From Elysia crispata (Eukaryota > Mollusca > Gastropoda > Plakobranchidae), in assembly GCA_033675545.1 (NCBI GenBank), contig JAWDGP010007412.1, positions 1,649,001-1,713,000 on the forward strand: a DNA stretch of 64,000 nt, written 5' to 3'. Position 1 is the first letter of the stretch, and the number at the start of each line of letters is the position of its first letter. The position numbers and the translations under genes are program-made. Below, in pieces: positions 1 to 28,300 of the stretch. Under the pieces are notes generated by a model. It was not told the origin of the DNA. It ran no database searches and saw only the letters and a list, made by a program, of their open reading frames with translations.

Positions 1-2765
1 TATAAAAAAAAGTATTTAAAGAGAAGGCTGTGAAGGCAAGATAATGAACTGAAAATAATATTGGACTGAGAATGTGGACATGACCAACTAAAGCAGAAGA
101 TGTACGGAAATTTAAAACTGCCTCATCTCTTTTAAAAGAGGATCATTCTGTCCATGGGACGTCCCATCCTTCACCATTCACCCAAAAGCTGATCTTGATT
201 GCTTAATTTAGCAAGAAGCTTGGCTTACTCAACTGTCCAACATTACAGGAATGGAGAAGAAAAAGAAAAATTTTCAACAAAATGGAAAAAAAATATCTCT
301 TGTCCTTTGCTTTGTAGTGAGTGTATGTTATTTCATATGAAGCTGAATAAGTGACACTGATATTTGGAAAATTTGTGTTGAAAGGCTCACTTAGGAGGAC
401 AAATATATGGTACTGTGATTTCTTTATATATATATATATATACATGTAAACCAATATGCACATATTAAATGGCAACTTCAGAATCATATAACTTGTACTG
501 ATTAGCTACAGCAATGAAGTAACTTTGCACTTAGATCAACTTTACTACTGATATTATAAATATACTTTATGAATACGAAAATCAGTAAATCAATATTTAA
601 TAAATTTCTTCTAAACCATCTTTTCTCTGTGAATACAATACTAATACTGTATTGGCTTAAATTAATTCCCGTAGTGTTGAACCAGTCAAATAGATAAGAG
701 CATTTTTCCAGATTACCGCAAGGTAGCCAAGGTGAATGGTTTTGGAGGCAGGCAAGTCGGTCAAATATGAGCTAAGCCCTGAGGAAATATGGTACTTTCT
801 GATTTCTGTCTTCTACAGAACTTCATAGAATAAGGCAACTACCGTATGTAAGAAAAAAGAAATTTTAAAAATTTTGTTCAACAATATAAGACTCAAAAGA
901 TTTGTAATAAAGTTTATATCCTATCGACCAGGGAAAGGATTCTTTTTCAAATTTAACAAATTTAAATCTTTGTACTGTACATTTGTTTTCAAATATCTAC
1001 CAAATTTTTGGAAATACAATCTTCACTATACGTGTATGAAATCCACCAGATATGCAAGTTTTCCCTTTACACTTCACAAAATTTCTCACCCATAACTTCA
1101 AAGAGATTTATGCAATCGATAATTATCATTTTGTTTATGATTTAAAGTTTAGAAAAAAAAATAACCAAGAGATGATTTGAAAAAAAAAAAACGAGCATGA
1201 CTTACGGATAAACACAGTTAGGAATTTTTTTACTACACATTAAAAAAAATTCATTCAGCTGAAAATGCCATTAAGATTTACAATTACAAAATTTGTACCT
1301 GGTGCATACCAAGTACATTAAATTTTTTTATTGATGAATGCAATGAAAGGAAAAGATAAAAAGAACATTTCACAACCAAGATAATTTTTAAATCTTTGTT
1401 CAGATAACATCAGTGATATAACAAGTTTACTTTTCTCTAATAGCTAATTTCTATCACTTTTCAAGTACATGTATTCATATCTTGGATGATTTATCATAAA
1501 ATTGATCCAATGTTATTATTGACCTAATGAAATACAAAACAAGGATAAAGTATCTTTTCAGCCATATCCAGTATAAAGGTGAGTTAATGCCCATCTACAT
1601 TTTATAAAAAAAATTAATTAAAAAGTCTAAAAAAAAAACTAAGTATTCAGTGATCTGTCTGTATCCTCAAATATTTCAATTTTCTTCGGTCTCCAAGAGC
1701 AAGAAGGATTCACATTTAAAATGATCATAGATTTATATTGATGATAGTTTTCAAACGACATAGAAAAAGATAAATTCACAAAATATTTTGTTGATCATAA
1801 TGAGCTACAAAAGTGGGACTTTTTGGGAACTGGAGGGTATATGGAATAAAAAAAAAACAAACTATAAAACTACTCAGCAATCTACAGCTATATCAAACTT
1901 ACAGCACAAAAAAAAAAAAATATATATATATATATATATCAGAGAAAGCATTTAAAAAAAACAGATCTAATCATAACGTTTATATGATGTCACTTTGTCA
2001 TACAATGCACTAAGCTAATATAATTACAGTTTCTGATAAAGTGCATAAGATTTTTTTTTTAACTTAAATGGAATTTCTTTTGTCAAGAGTGAAAATTTTT
2101 GATAAACTAAACAAGATGTTTTAGGAAGTATTGTAGGTGTGTAATTTAGTGCATTCTCATTCAATTGCCACATTTACATTTTGAATGTTCATAAATTTAA
2201 TTTGGGGGTGGTATAACATGTTAAAAGTACAGATTTGAACTCTAGGTTTGAGAAGAACATTTCTATTATGCATTATGGATAAAATCTGGGGGTTACTAGT
2301 TTGAAATTCATAGCATTCCTTTGCACTTTTTTGCGAGTCAAAAAAGTTACTTTGCTATTGAAAGTATTTCATAAAGCACGTAATTTTATGGCACAAAAAA
2401 AGTTTTAAAAGTATAGCTTCTATGTAATCAAATGCTTTTCTTCAGTTATCATGACTTGATAGGGTAAAGAAATGATGTAGGAAGAGTTTTACCAAAGCTT
2501 GAAATCTGTTCTTATACTTATAGGTGAGAGGCAATTACTCTTGGCTTCAAATCTGATATAACCTAGTTAGAATGTATAGCTTCTACCAAAGCTATTCCAC
2601 ATTCCATGGTGATTCTTGGTATAAATTCATGCATTTTTTTATCAACTATGATAAAGATAAATAATTTCTTCGAAGGAATAAATGATGTACTTGTTTACTA
2701 CAAGAATGATCTCATTGACTTTGTTTCAAACAAAGACCACTATATGGACAGCAAAACACAGAATT
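1..2765. other. 3' flank / 3' UTR of DELE1-like gene, no other gene seen
   Basis: This is AT-rich sequence downstream of the DELE1-like stop. On the minus strand an AATAAA hexamer lies at 1332-1327, one of several possible polyadenylation signals, so the 3' UTR may be long. Short TA runs lie near 426-442 and 1919-1940. The small open frames show no recognisable protein. Confidence 0.5.
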
Positions 2766-17633
<14,868 letters not shown>

Positions 17634-18324
17634 TTTCTGTGACCATTTTAATCAGCTCCTTGCAACAGTCGTAAAATGCCTGCACAGTAATAAACTGCAT
17701 CCGATATGTAAAATTCCTTTAAATAAAAAATAACTGAACAATGTTTGCCTAAATTTCCTCATTTCAGCTCATGAAGAAATGTGGTATTATTCTACCTCTA
17801 TTAATGGTAGAGCAATCTCAAAAAGATTTTTTTAAAAACTGTGATTGTGTATAAATATAAAAACAGCGAATATAATAAACCTGGGAGTCTACTTTTCATA
17901 AGTGGGTACTTCCATTCTTTAGTTGTAATGAACGTTTTATAATTGTTCAGAATCAGAAAGTACTATAACGTTGTTCAACAATTTTGCTTAAATTTCGTCC
18001 ATTTACATGTCTAAATAGTTTTAACATTCCTTGACATTCGTTATTGTAAAAACGAATGGTCACGAATTGTCTTAAATAGACATAAGGTTTTCATAATAAA
18101 AAGAATTTTGATACCCATAGGCACTGCTATGGTTTCATTTAAGTTTTCTTTGATTTGTAATGTTATTGATCTATAAGGGCCTGCTATTACGCATATAAGA
18201 TATTTTATTTATCCTCAAATTTAAGCTTAATTAATTCACGTTTAAATAAGCATTCTACGTTCTCAAAGTGCCTATGACAGTAAGTCTGATAAGTGTACCA
18301 TCTCCCATTAAAATGAATACAATC

Positions 18325-18342
18325 CGAAGTACATGTACTTCG
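18325..18342. other. Perfect 18 bp palindrome
   Basis: CGAAGTACATGTACTTCG equals its own reverse complement. It lies beside a GC-richer segment upstream of the DELE1-like gene. Confidence 0.9.
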
Positions 18343-19191
18343 TCCCCCAAAGTTAGGGCGTAGAAGTCCGTAAGGATAAACAGAACAGCCGTCTCTCAGT
18401 CTCCGCCCGCAACAATGCTACTACACTTGAGGTTTATCGAGGATTTTGGAGATCGGGCATGAGTTTGTTATCTATCTTTGAACCTGTTATAACATTTACC
18501 ATTGTAACAAAGTGATTGTCTCTATTATCAGAAAGTACTGCAGTTTTCTTTTTTTTTGAAGCATGCATACCCTTTCGTCAATTTGAATTCAATGTTAAGA
18601 ATTAGATATATTTATAGTGGTTGTTTAATAGTATAAAGTTTTAATCCTGTTTGAAGTATGAATGTTAACGACAAACAATTCATTATAATGAGAATCATGA
18701 ATACATTATTATTGCTCTTTGAAGCTATAAGATCCCCAGTTTTTATCCTTAGCAACTATTGTATATAATGAGTCTTACTTAGGTGCCATGGGTAATTCAA
18801 ACTGGATTTTAAGAAGCTCGTTGTTGCATTTTTGTATTGTATACCTTTGGTATTAGTTCTACGTTATGTTGAGAATGCTGTGGCAGGTAATGTTTTCATA
18901 GTAATTAAGATTGTGTGGATTTATGTAAACGCATAGGTATGTGTTAATACGATGCACACACATTATAATCATAAAATGTTTTGTTTTATGTCCAATTAGA
19001 ACCTATGTAAAGTAAAGTACTTTACGGTGCTAAGAAAGTTTTAAAAGATTCGTGGCTTGTCGTAAATTAAAAAAACAAACAAAAACAAAAACAAAACAAA
19101 AAAAAAAAACAAAAACAACAGCGACAATTTGGCGTTGGTAATCTTTAAAAGAATGCAAAATTGATTTTTTTGAATAGTGAAAGTAAAAGAC

Positions 19192-19299
<108 letters not shown>

Positions 19300-22200
19300 G
19301 CGAAAGAGAATTTTGCCAGTTTGTAATCGAAGATACGCCAGAAATGCCTACAAAGCTCTCACTGAAGATGAAGGCTGTACAACAGCACTCTTATTGTGTT
19401 GCACTTGTAAGTTTATACCTTGCAGAGAAAAGATGGCAAATGTTATTCAGACCAGAGCTGCCTTTGTGCTCAAAGTTATTACAAATTGTATTCGACAAAA
19501 AAACAACAACAACCCATTATTCATTAATTGTTGCATTTCAGACTGCAGCAAGACAATTTCAGTTCAAACCTTGAATCCAGATTCGCTATTTTTTATGAAT
19601 GTACATTTTGATCATCCATGCCATTGTAAAAAAAAGCAAGGCATGTTAGTTCGGAGGTTGATCAGAAAATGAAGGGGCTATAACTTTATGACAAACTTCA
19701 TCTTGTTCTCTTGTGATCACACACCAGCAATTACCAAAATTTACATTTTATATAAATATAAATACGTTGCATGTAAAATGTTATGCTTTTTGGATATCGC
19801 TACCCAAAGGGGTAAATACTGCAGCCACCTTTACATCATTAGTGGTAGAGGATAATGACCTGTTTATGGTTTAAAAATACAGCATCAAATATTTATAATG
19901 ATACTATACGTCGTGCGCAGACGAATGTCAACAACTACCCGTCCTTTATCATTTTGGTACGCACGCACCACACGGATACGATACTAAACCGATATTTATG
20001 GGTTCGAATTATTTCGATCCGATTTTAAAACTATTTTGATTCAAGGACGGCCTAAAATAGATCTAGGCCTGTCCCTAAACGCCCCGTTATTTAGGGTCAA
20101 ACTTTTAAAAAGCTGAAACTTGTAGAGATGAATAGTTACGAAACAACAAATTATGCGCAAATTGGTAAGTTTCAGTAAAATGTTTTACAAAAGATGAACG
20201 CTTCACCTGTATGTTTTTCTCCCTCTGTATGTGATATTAAAATTTGTAATTAAAAAAAAAATATGAAAGAAACATGTTGCAGATTTGATCTTCATACGCA
20301 GACTTAACATCTCCACCTTGACAAGTCGAAACAAATTAAAACGTTGTAAATGAGAGAACCACATAGTTTTATTCGTTAATAACTAGGCCTACCATTACAC
20401 AAACAGCTTGCGCTGCTCACTTAATTTTCGGATACCCAACTTACATGCGTATCAACTATGGAAAATGCAGGTGATATGATATAATAGCGTTGATATCAAA
20501 TCCACAACCATCGGATCACAAATTTTTTTATGGCTAAAATCTCTCTTCCCCTCCTCTCTCTTTTCTTCTTCACCGTCTTAACGTATTTGCAACAAATATA
20601 TTTCATCTTTTCATTTTCTTCTTCTCACCTGCTCCTGTTTCTGTCATTGATCCTTCCCTCCCTCTTCTCTTCTACTCGTTCACCCTTCCCACCCTCTTCA
20701 TACCAGTGGTTTTGAAATGTTTGAAGAAACAGCAAAATTCTCATAAGTAAAAATGCTTAACCTTTGCATGCCTCAATCTCAAAGGGTTATCACAAATCAC
20801 CACCTCTGACATTCTAAGGACATGTATGTTTTTACTCAGCATTAGAGTCTTGATAAAAAAACTTTCCCTTCGGAAAGTGCCACAACTCATATGATTGGTA
20901 CTCATTTAGTGCCTGAATTTAGGGTTTTATTTTTGTAAATGTCGGGATATCTGATGTAAAAAGTATTCGATTAAAAAAAAAATACAGAAAAAACAATCGA
21001 AAAACAAAACAAAAAAACGGAATTGCTTTGCTGTTGCACTATTGAAAGAATTCGAGCTTTGGAAGTTGTTCCCCATACTGCCCATTTATCTTGGAGTGCT
21101 TTATTTATCAATATGTTTGATAAAAACTTTTCTTTCCTGTAAATGATACATTTTAGAATAAAAATTTACCCCTGATTAAAAAAAAAGTGAAAAAAAAAAG
21201 CACAAAGGCCCAACTACATGTATAAGCTTATTTACACCCCAATAAACCAAATCATTTCCCTGATTGTGGGGTAAATTTGTGTTACAGTGAAGGAAATTTA
21301 GTTTCTAGTTTCAGAGTCATAAGTACAACATATATATGACGTGAAAGATAACACACTTTTCTGTTCACTTATCAAATTGGATGACAATGAGGTTAATAGG
21401 GGAAAGCGACTAATTCTGTTTTTCCAAATCTATTTTAAGATCTTTTTAAATGTATATAAGAAGACTTGTGATTCCCATGAAAAGTGGGATAATAATAGAG
21501 CACTGCTTTTCGTGAATTCATATCAACAAATTAATTTAAACAAACAAGAACAAGTTTTAAAAAAAAAATAGGTTTGGATTCTAAATAATTAGTCAACTAA
21601 CCTAGAAAATGAAAACATGGATTGCACCTTTCTACACACAACACAGAATCAGAAATTTGAGAAAACACTGTGAACACTTTAGGGGTGTGACCTGCCTTTA
21701 TTCCAGAATTAAGGCAATTGAATCAAAAACATCTACTGTAAATCCGTTTGATTTTGAAGTTTGAGAAATGTAAAATATAATGGAAACAATATATCTCTTT
21801 GGGCAAATTTGATAAATCATGCATAGTCTCAGGTTAATCCCAAACACTGTAACAGTAACACCATTGATTAATATATGGCATTTTCATGTATGTTAACACT
21901 ACTCAGATGCTCAGATTGTATCTAGATCTAGTGTGACAAATAAAGAATGCTTTTACAGAGATGAAAAAAAAAACTATTTCACCAAAGAATACAATGCCAT
22001 TTTTGTCTAATAGTAACACTAACAGAACAAGTATGAAGAAAAACCTTTACCCTTACAAGCAAGTTCCAAACATGGTTTAAAAAACAGATCTCATATTATA
22101 TAAAGCTAGCAATTTCTCTAGACACATAATATAGCCTTATATGCAGGAGGGATAGAAGCTTTTAAAAAAAAGCTTTTAAATCTATACAATTCTTAAAGAA

Positions 22201-23090
22201 CATGAAAGACAAAGTCATACATTTTTGTCAACAAGAGGGATATATGCTTAAAAATACTTTTCAACAAAATGGATGCAAATTTGAAGGAAGAAAAATTTAA
22301 ATGATCAAGACAAAGGTGGTGCAATACGTAGGGTTCAAAGTAAAATCAATGACATACATAATAATTATGTTAGCTCTATTTTAAATGACAAAACACAGTT
22401 AACTCTGCATGTCACAAAAATCCTTTTACCTTTATGTTAAATAAGCATATCTATTTTTGACTTTAAGTTTAAGAAAATTCCTGAACTAAATTTTTGTATA
22501 TTTACTTACAAAAATGCTTTGGCATGAAAAAGTTCAAATGGGCTCATATAAAGTGAAACACCTTACTTCTTTTGTTCTAGTCTTCATTATTATAACCTTT
22601 CTTCAGAAAAAAAAATGCCATAATGGATTTGTCGTCAAGTGATGAGGGTATAGTGGTCTCATTCAGATCAAAAACAAAAACCCAACCCAAACATTGAAAA
22701 AGTCTTAAAAGAGCACCATCACCATAATTTAATAAATGTGTCAAACGTTTCCTTCAACAATTACTTACCTTATCATTAGTAGGTCATTCCAAACCAAAAT
22801 AGAACAAACTCTTTAATCTATATAAACCTTATAGTTGTTTAGGATTTTTTATTATCATTCTGAAGAAGCTCAAGACAAGAAACATGAACTCAACATAAAG
22901 AGTATGTGTATACTTTACAGGATCCAGATGGATGCACATGTATCAGTAAGAAAAAGGCAGTTTTTTCTCATTTCATTCTACAGTTCTCCAAGTTGTGTGC
23001 TATTTTTTGCCTTTTTCCTATAAAACTTCAAGCACTGCATGGACATCATAGTGTATAAAAGGCCTTTCAAATTGCTTTACAAATACAATT

Positions 23091-23169
23091 AAACACAACA
23101 TAAGCTTAAGTTGGGAACAAATTAACATAAAAAACACAACATAAGCTTAAGTTGGGAACATATTAACAT
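23091..23169. repeat. Two-copy tandem duplication, 41 bp period
   Basis: The 38 bp unit beginning AAACACAACATAAGCTTAAG (23091-23128) recurs at 23132-23169 with a single mismatch. Confidence 0.9.
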
Positions 23170-25234
23170 GTACATAATAAGCACTATAGGAATGTGCCTT
23201 GCTGCCCCATATCAAACTTTTATATTTCTTTAAAAAAAAACCAATCCAGTACTATTACTATAAAACGTATCATATCAGTGGACTGCCTTATAAACTGATT
23301 ACATTATCACAACTTTAGTATAAATAAAAACGAGAGGGATACATTGGTAAAGAAAGAAAAAAATCTTGACACAAGGTCTTGGATAGCTAGAAGATATTAA
23401 TTAATCTAACATACTGCAATCATTTTTATTAGGCTAAATTAAAAGGTGGACATGCACTGACTATAATTAAAAAAAAAAAACCAAAGGAGACCATGCATAC
23501 AATTGTTGATTATGCATTATTAAAATTTAGAATTTGCCATTAAGTTTCTTCATAGAAAATTAGCTTATCAGCAATAAAGCATGATTTTTAAAACAGGCTC
23601 AAAGCATTGCCTTCAAAAGGTAAGAAATGATCTTTTCCTTTATCTGTCATTGAAATTCTTCATAAATTTATTTTTTTGGAAGCACAACAATAATGACTTT
23701 ACATGTAGTTCAGTGCATATGTCTCTCTTTTTCTCCAACGACACTTTTCATAAATGCTATCAATTCAGTGCATAAAAATAATTTTGTTCATTAACGACAG
23801 GATAATGATTGCTGCATAAACTTACATGGCTGAAACAAAGGTGTTAAGATATCTAATTATTTAAAAAAAAAAAAGAAATAGTTATTGACCTGAACACTTT
23901 GTATATCCCCTTTTGAGGAACGACAGTATAATTCAAATGATACCCTTTCATTGAAATTTGACCAAGATCACATTATAGTGCCAGACCAGAGTACAGTTAT
24001 CAAATTCTGGAATTATGTTTTACTTAGAATATACTTGGTCTTTGAAGAGGACTTTGATGGCATGGCAACTCCTGAGTTTAAGATTTTAATCTATCACACA
24101 ATCATATTATTCAAACAAAAAGTAGTTTTTAAGCCTGTTATAAAGGTAAGTGTGGCTGTACCATTAAATTGACAAATCTAAAATAATGAGCCTGAGATAA
24201 CTCTATACTGATGAAAAAGAAAATTGAGTATACTCAGTGTTTTATTGAGGGTAAGGTTATTGGATGCATGGTTTACTGTATTAATGAAATACTGTAAAAC
24301 AAGTGAGAAAAAGGCTGAAATGGAGTACATACAACTGGATAAGAAATGAACTAAAAAAGTGAAATGATCAATTCAATAGTCTACATCTTTCATAGAGGCC
24401 CATATAGAGGTAAGTTGAAATAAAACTAAAGGCATACTGGTTACAAACATGCATCAATAAAGTATGCTTACATCAAATCAAATGGCACATGTAAATATAT
24501 TACACACAGAATTTTCAATTTCTAATTTCTCTTATTCTATTATCAGTTCAAAGTATAAAAGCTTTTATTCAGTTTCTTTAACTTAAGTCTCTGACATTTT
24601 GAATCACAGCACTGATCAGATATTTTCACAACAAATATGTGCCAATGCAGCCCCTAAAATCAGTACTATCCATACACTGTAAAAAAAGAGAAATATACCT
24701 ACCTACAATTTACAGTCAGGATGTAATCCAGATGATTATTATTGCTATGCCACATGGCTCTCATCCTTCATTAATCATTTGTTTTCACTCAACAAGATAA
24801 AATATCTGAAACTAAAAACTCTAAGCTATCAGAGAACCTCGGAAAATGATTCTTTGATACACAATATAAATTTTATTAAAAATTTCATAACTTTTGAGAG
24901 ATGATTAAACTTTCCTATCTCTGTTCTTTTTTGGGTCTAAAAAATATGTAGAATCCTAAATGTAGCTACCTTTGGACTATTTCAAAATTACAACACAATT
25001 TTCCTATCCACAAATTTAATTAGCATTAGCAAAGATCTTAACAATTGCTTAACTTCATGCTGATAAGCAGAAATTGAAATGATTTTGATTAAATCTCTCA
25101 TTGCTCTAAGAAAAAACTAAGCACAATAATAGATTTTCTCCTTAGTTCCTGTATTGATGACATAAAAAAAATTGATTCTCACAAATATAATGGCAAAGCA
25201 TCTCTAAATGTGGAACAGTGTTTGACTATAAATA

Positions 25235-25334
25235 TCAGTGCAAGTAAGGTCTCCACAGGTTTGAAACCTCATTTGGCTGAAAGTTGTGCAGGACTTCGTG
25301 CATGTTGATGGGTTGAAAGTAGTGAAGTCTATGG
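25235..25334 (-). CDS. UPF0462 gene, last exon
   Basis: The acceptor is an eight-T tract ending tttcag. One base completes Phe of PDF, then 32 codons (HRLHYFQPINMHEVLHNFQP and a tail ending SNLWRPYLH) lead to TGA at 25237-25235. The ...LW... tail before the stop matches the family C-terminus. Confidence 0.88.
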
Positions 25335-28300
25335 CTGAAAAAAAAGCAACAAAAAACAAAAAGAAATCAACATATTTATACGAGAAGATCAAAGTTTTAA
25401 AAAATTTATAAAGAAAATGATGAAGACTCTATGTAATTAGTCTGATTGATTCCAAAATAATAGCACATAATGAACACCTCACTAATATGATGGCTAAGTA
25501 TGCTATTTTGGGTCAAGAAATTTATTCTTTTTTTTTTTTTGAAGGCATTCATAACAGGCCAGTTAAAAAAAAAGTTTTAAATGCAAAAGCAAAGTACAGT
25601 TATCTCATAGCTTAATAAAAATACAGTACAATTGAGTAAATTACATCCAAAGAAAATTCAGATTCTTTCTTGTCTCAGTAATTCGAAAATTAACAAAATA
25701 AAAATAGTAATAAAACCATTTTATTGCTTCTTTCTCATAACTTATATCGCTACATAAATCTCAAAAGATATTTTGCACCAAATTTTAGAAATGTTAACTC
25801 TATACATTTACGAAAAAGAAGGACAAACTGTAAGACTTCAAATTATTTACGTTGTTAAAAGTTTAATTTCATGATTATACAAAATTAATACTTTGTAATG
25901 TTTACATATTAGATTTTTAAACAAGTTACCAAGAGATAACTTTTTCTTCTCACAAGTGTGCAATGCTCTTTGATAACTTACAATTAAAATTACACATAAC
26001 TGTGTACCAATTTTATACTTTAAACTTCTCTCAACAAAAAAAAATGGGAATAAAAATAAACAAGCCAAATTAAAAAAAAAATGGATCCAGCAAATTATAC
26101 TTTAAAACCTATTTTAAGTAGACTTACAAATCTGGCACATCATATGTTTTTCCTGAGGGATACAAGGCTTCATATATCCGGTCTTCATCCTCTCCATGAA
26201 TTGCATAAGCATTGAATTTTGTTACACCAGGGGGAAAATATTCTCTTGGAATGACTGCTTCTCCCATCCATCTGTCACCTTCTATTTTAGATTTATAAGT
26301 TGTCAGTGGAAGTTCATCCTAAAGATAGCAGATATCAAAGATAATTTACTATATTTATGTTCATGAAATTTTAAAGAAAGATCAACTTCTCTTCATAAGT
26401 GATAGCCATACACAAAGTGTAACTTTGTTTCATTAACATTGGGGTATTAAGTAAATGAAATGAAAATAAAACCATACACCAATACCGCCAATTGACTAAA
26501 TGATCATAGCAAAAATAGGAACTTTACCCCAAGAATCTGATTCACTAAGTTTATTTCATTCAAATCAAACAGCTTAAAATTATTTTATAATAATGTGTTT
26601 TCTCATCCAGATCAAATGAAGTCAATGTATAACACCTAAGTTCATATCCAAAAAACACTACAGGATTAAAATAAAAAGTTTTAGAAAGATTAAGTAACGA
26701 GTCTATCAATATTGAAAATAAGCATAATTGTTGGAGGGAAAAAAGCAACAAAATTTCACCATTATAACAAGTTACCTTTTTAATGTAAAAAAAAATATAT
26801 CTTAAAAAAGTTACCTTTTTAATGACCAAAAAAAAAAAGATATCTTAACATAATGTAAAAGACATCTGATGCCAGCCAAATAAACATTTTTGATATCTAT
26901 GAAGCAGATGGGCAGCTACATTGAAACATTCAACTCCATTGATTTCATTTTCAGCTATTCTTTATTTCTGGCACCATTTAGCCTAAACAACGATTAGTTT
27001 CATTTTTTTAGCAAACTGTTGGTGTCACACAAACACTTATCTCTGCAGAAATTTATAAAAGTCTACAATATTTCTCTGAACTTAGAAGTGTTAATTTTTC
27101 TTTTCAATGGGTCTCACACTTTTTTAATTTTTTTTTACACCATGTCATATTCAAATTCAATTAAAAAAAAAATCTTTAAAACTTTCGATATGAGAGTGGA
27201 GTGTCAGTGTACAATGCGTTTAACTTTCACAGTGATCCTCTACTCAAAAAGATGTTGAATATAATACTCAAATGGAGTCAACCATCTTAAAATGAAATGG
27301 ATTGTTGAGAAAAGCAAATCAATCACAATCTCCATGTAGAAAATATCAAAAGGGAAAGAGTGAATGCTTATAATCTGTCTTTAACTGGGAAAATTTTATT
27401 TTCATTCATGCTACAATAAGTTCCTCCTCTTTACAGTTTGTCATGAGTATGGAGTGCATCACAACAGCACAACAATTCCAGTATCTTTTCTTCTTGACAA
27501 AAAGCTAACAGCAGTTTATACATCCATGTGGAGGAGGGAGCTTCTTACAAAATTAAAGCTAAAAGAGGTGATAGTGAAACAGATTAGCACCCCAAGCCTA
27601 TCTGAGATGCAAAAAACAAATTGACTCAAACGTTTTCACTGAAATCCAATTACTTGAACTTTGTTTATGTTTGAGACTTTAGCCCCACCCTATCAGTTAA
27701 AAAAAATTCAAAACCTTAAATTGTTCGAAGATAATCTTCATAGATAATTATCATTTGCAACCAATATCTTACTCTGTTATGCTTTGAAAAAGACGTCAAT
27801 TTGCAAACATAAAATTTTTATCTCCCTGAAATCTTACCTTCACCGTGTTCCTCATACCTTTAAGCATCAGAAGTAAATGTTGCCCATGCCTACAGAAAAA
27901 TATCAATGGCAGAAAATTCATGTAAGGATTCAAATGTGTACTGTGAAATTACAGTTGTCTGATTTACAATATCATTATAATTCCTCTCCTCAAAGAGGCT
28001 TTACAATATTTTCAATTTCTGTAATTATAATAACTTTTGAATAGGAAATCAAATGCATAAATGAAGTTAAAAAAATAGAAACCAATATATATTTTTATGC
28101 CACATTATTTGAATGTAAAGAGACAGGACAAAAAGCTTTGCTTATTTTAAATGAGGACAATTATGCATAAAATGTTGATTACTCACGGACAAAGTTCAAC
28201 TTCAAGATATTGATTTTTGTCATTCAGGAAAAAGGCTTCAACAACTGTAAAAAATGTTAAATAACAATGAATAAATTTTACAGTTTAAAACTGAAAATTT

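Noticed and set aside
20530..20715. Hydrophobic 61-codon plus-strand frame resembling a membrane protein
   Set aside because: Pyrimidine-rich DNA gives Leu/Ser/Phe by composition; no splice sites or homology recognised.
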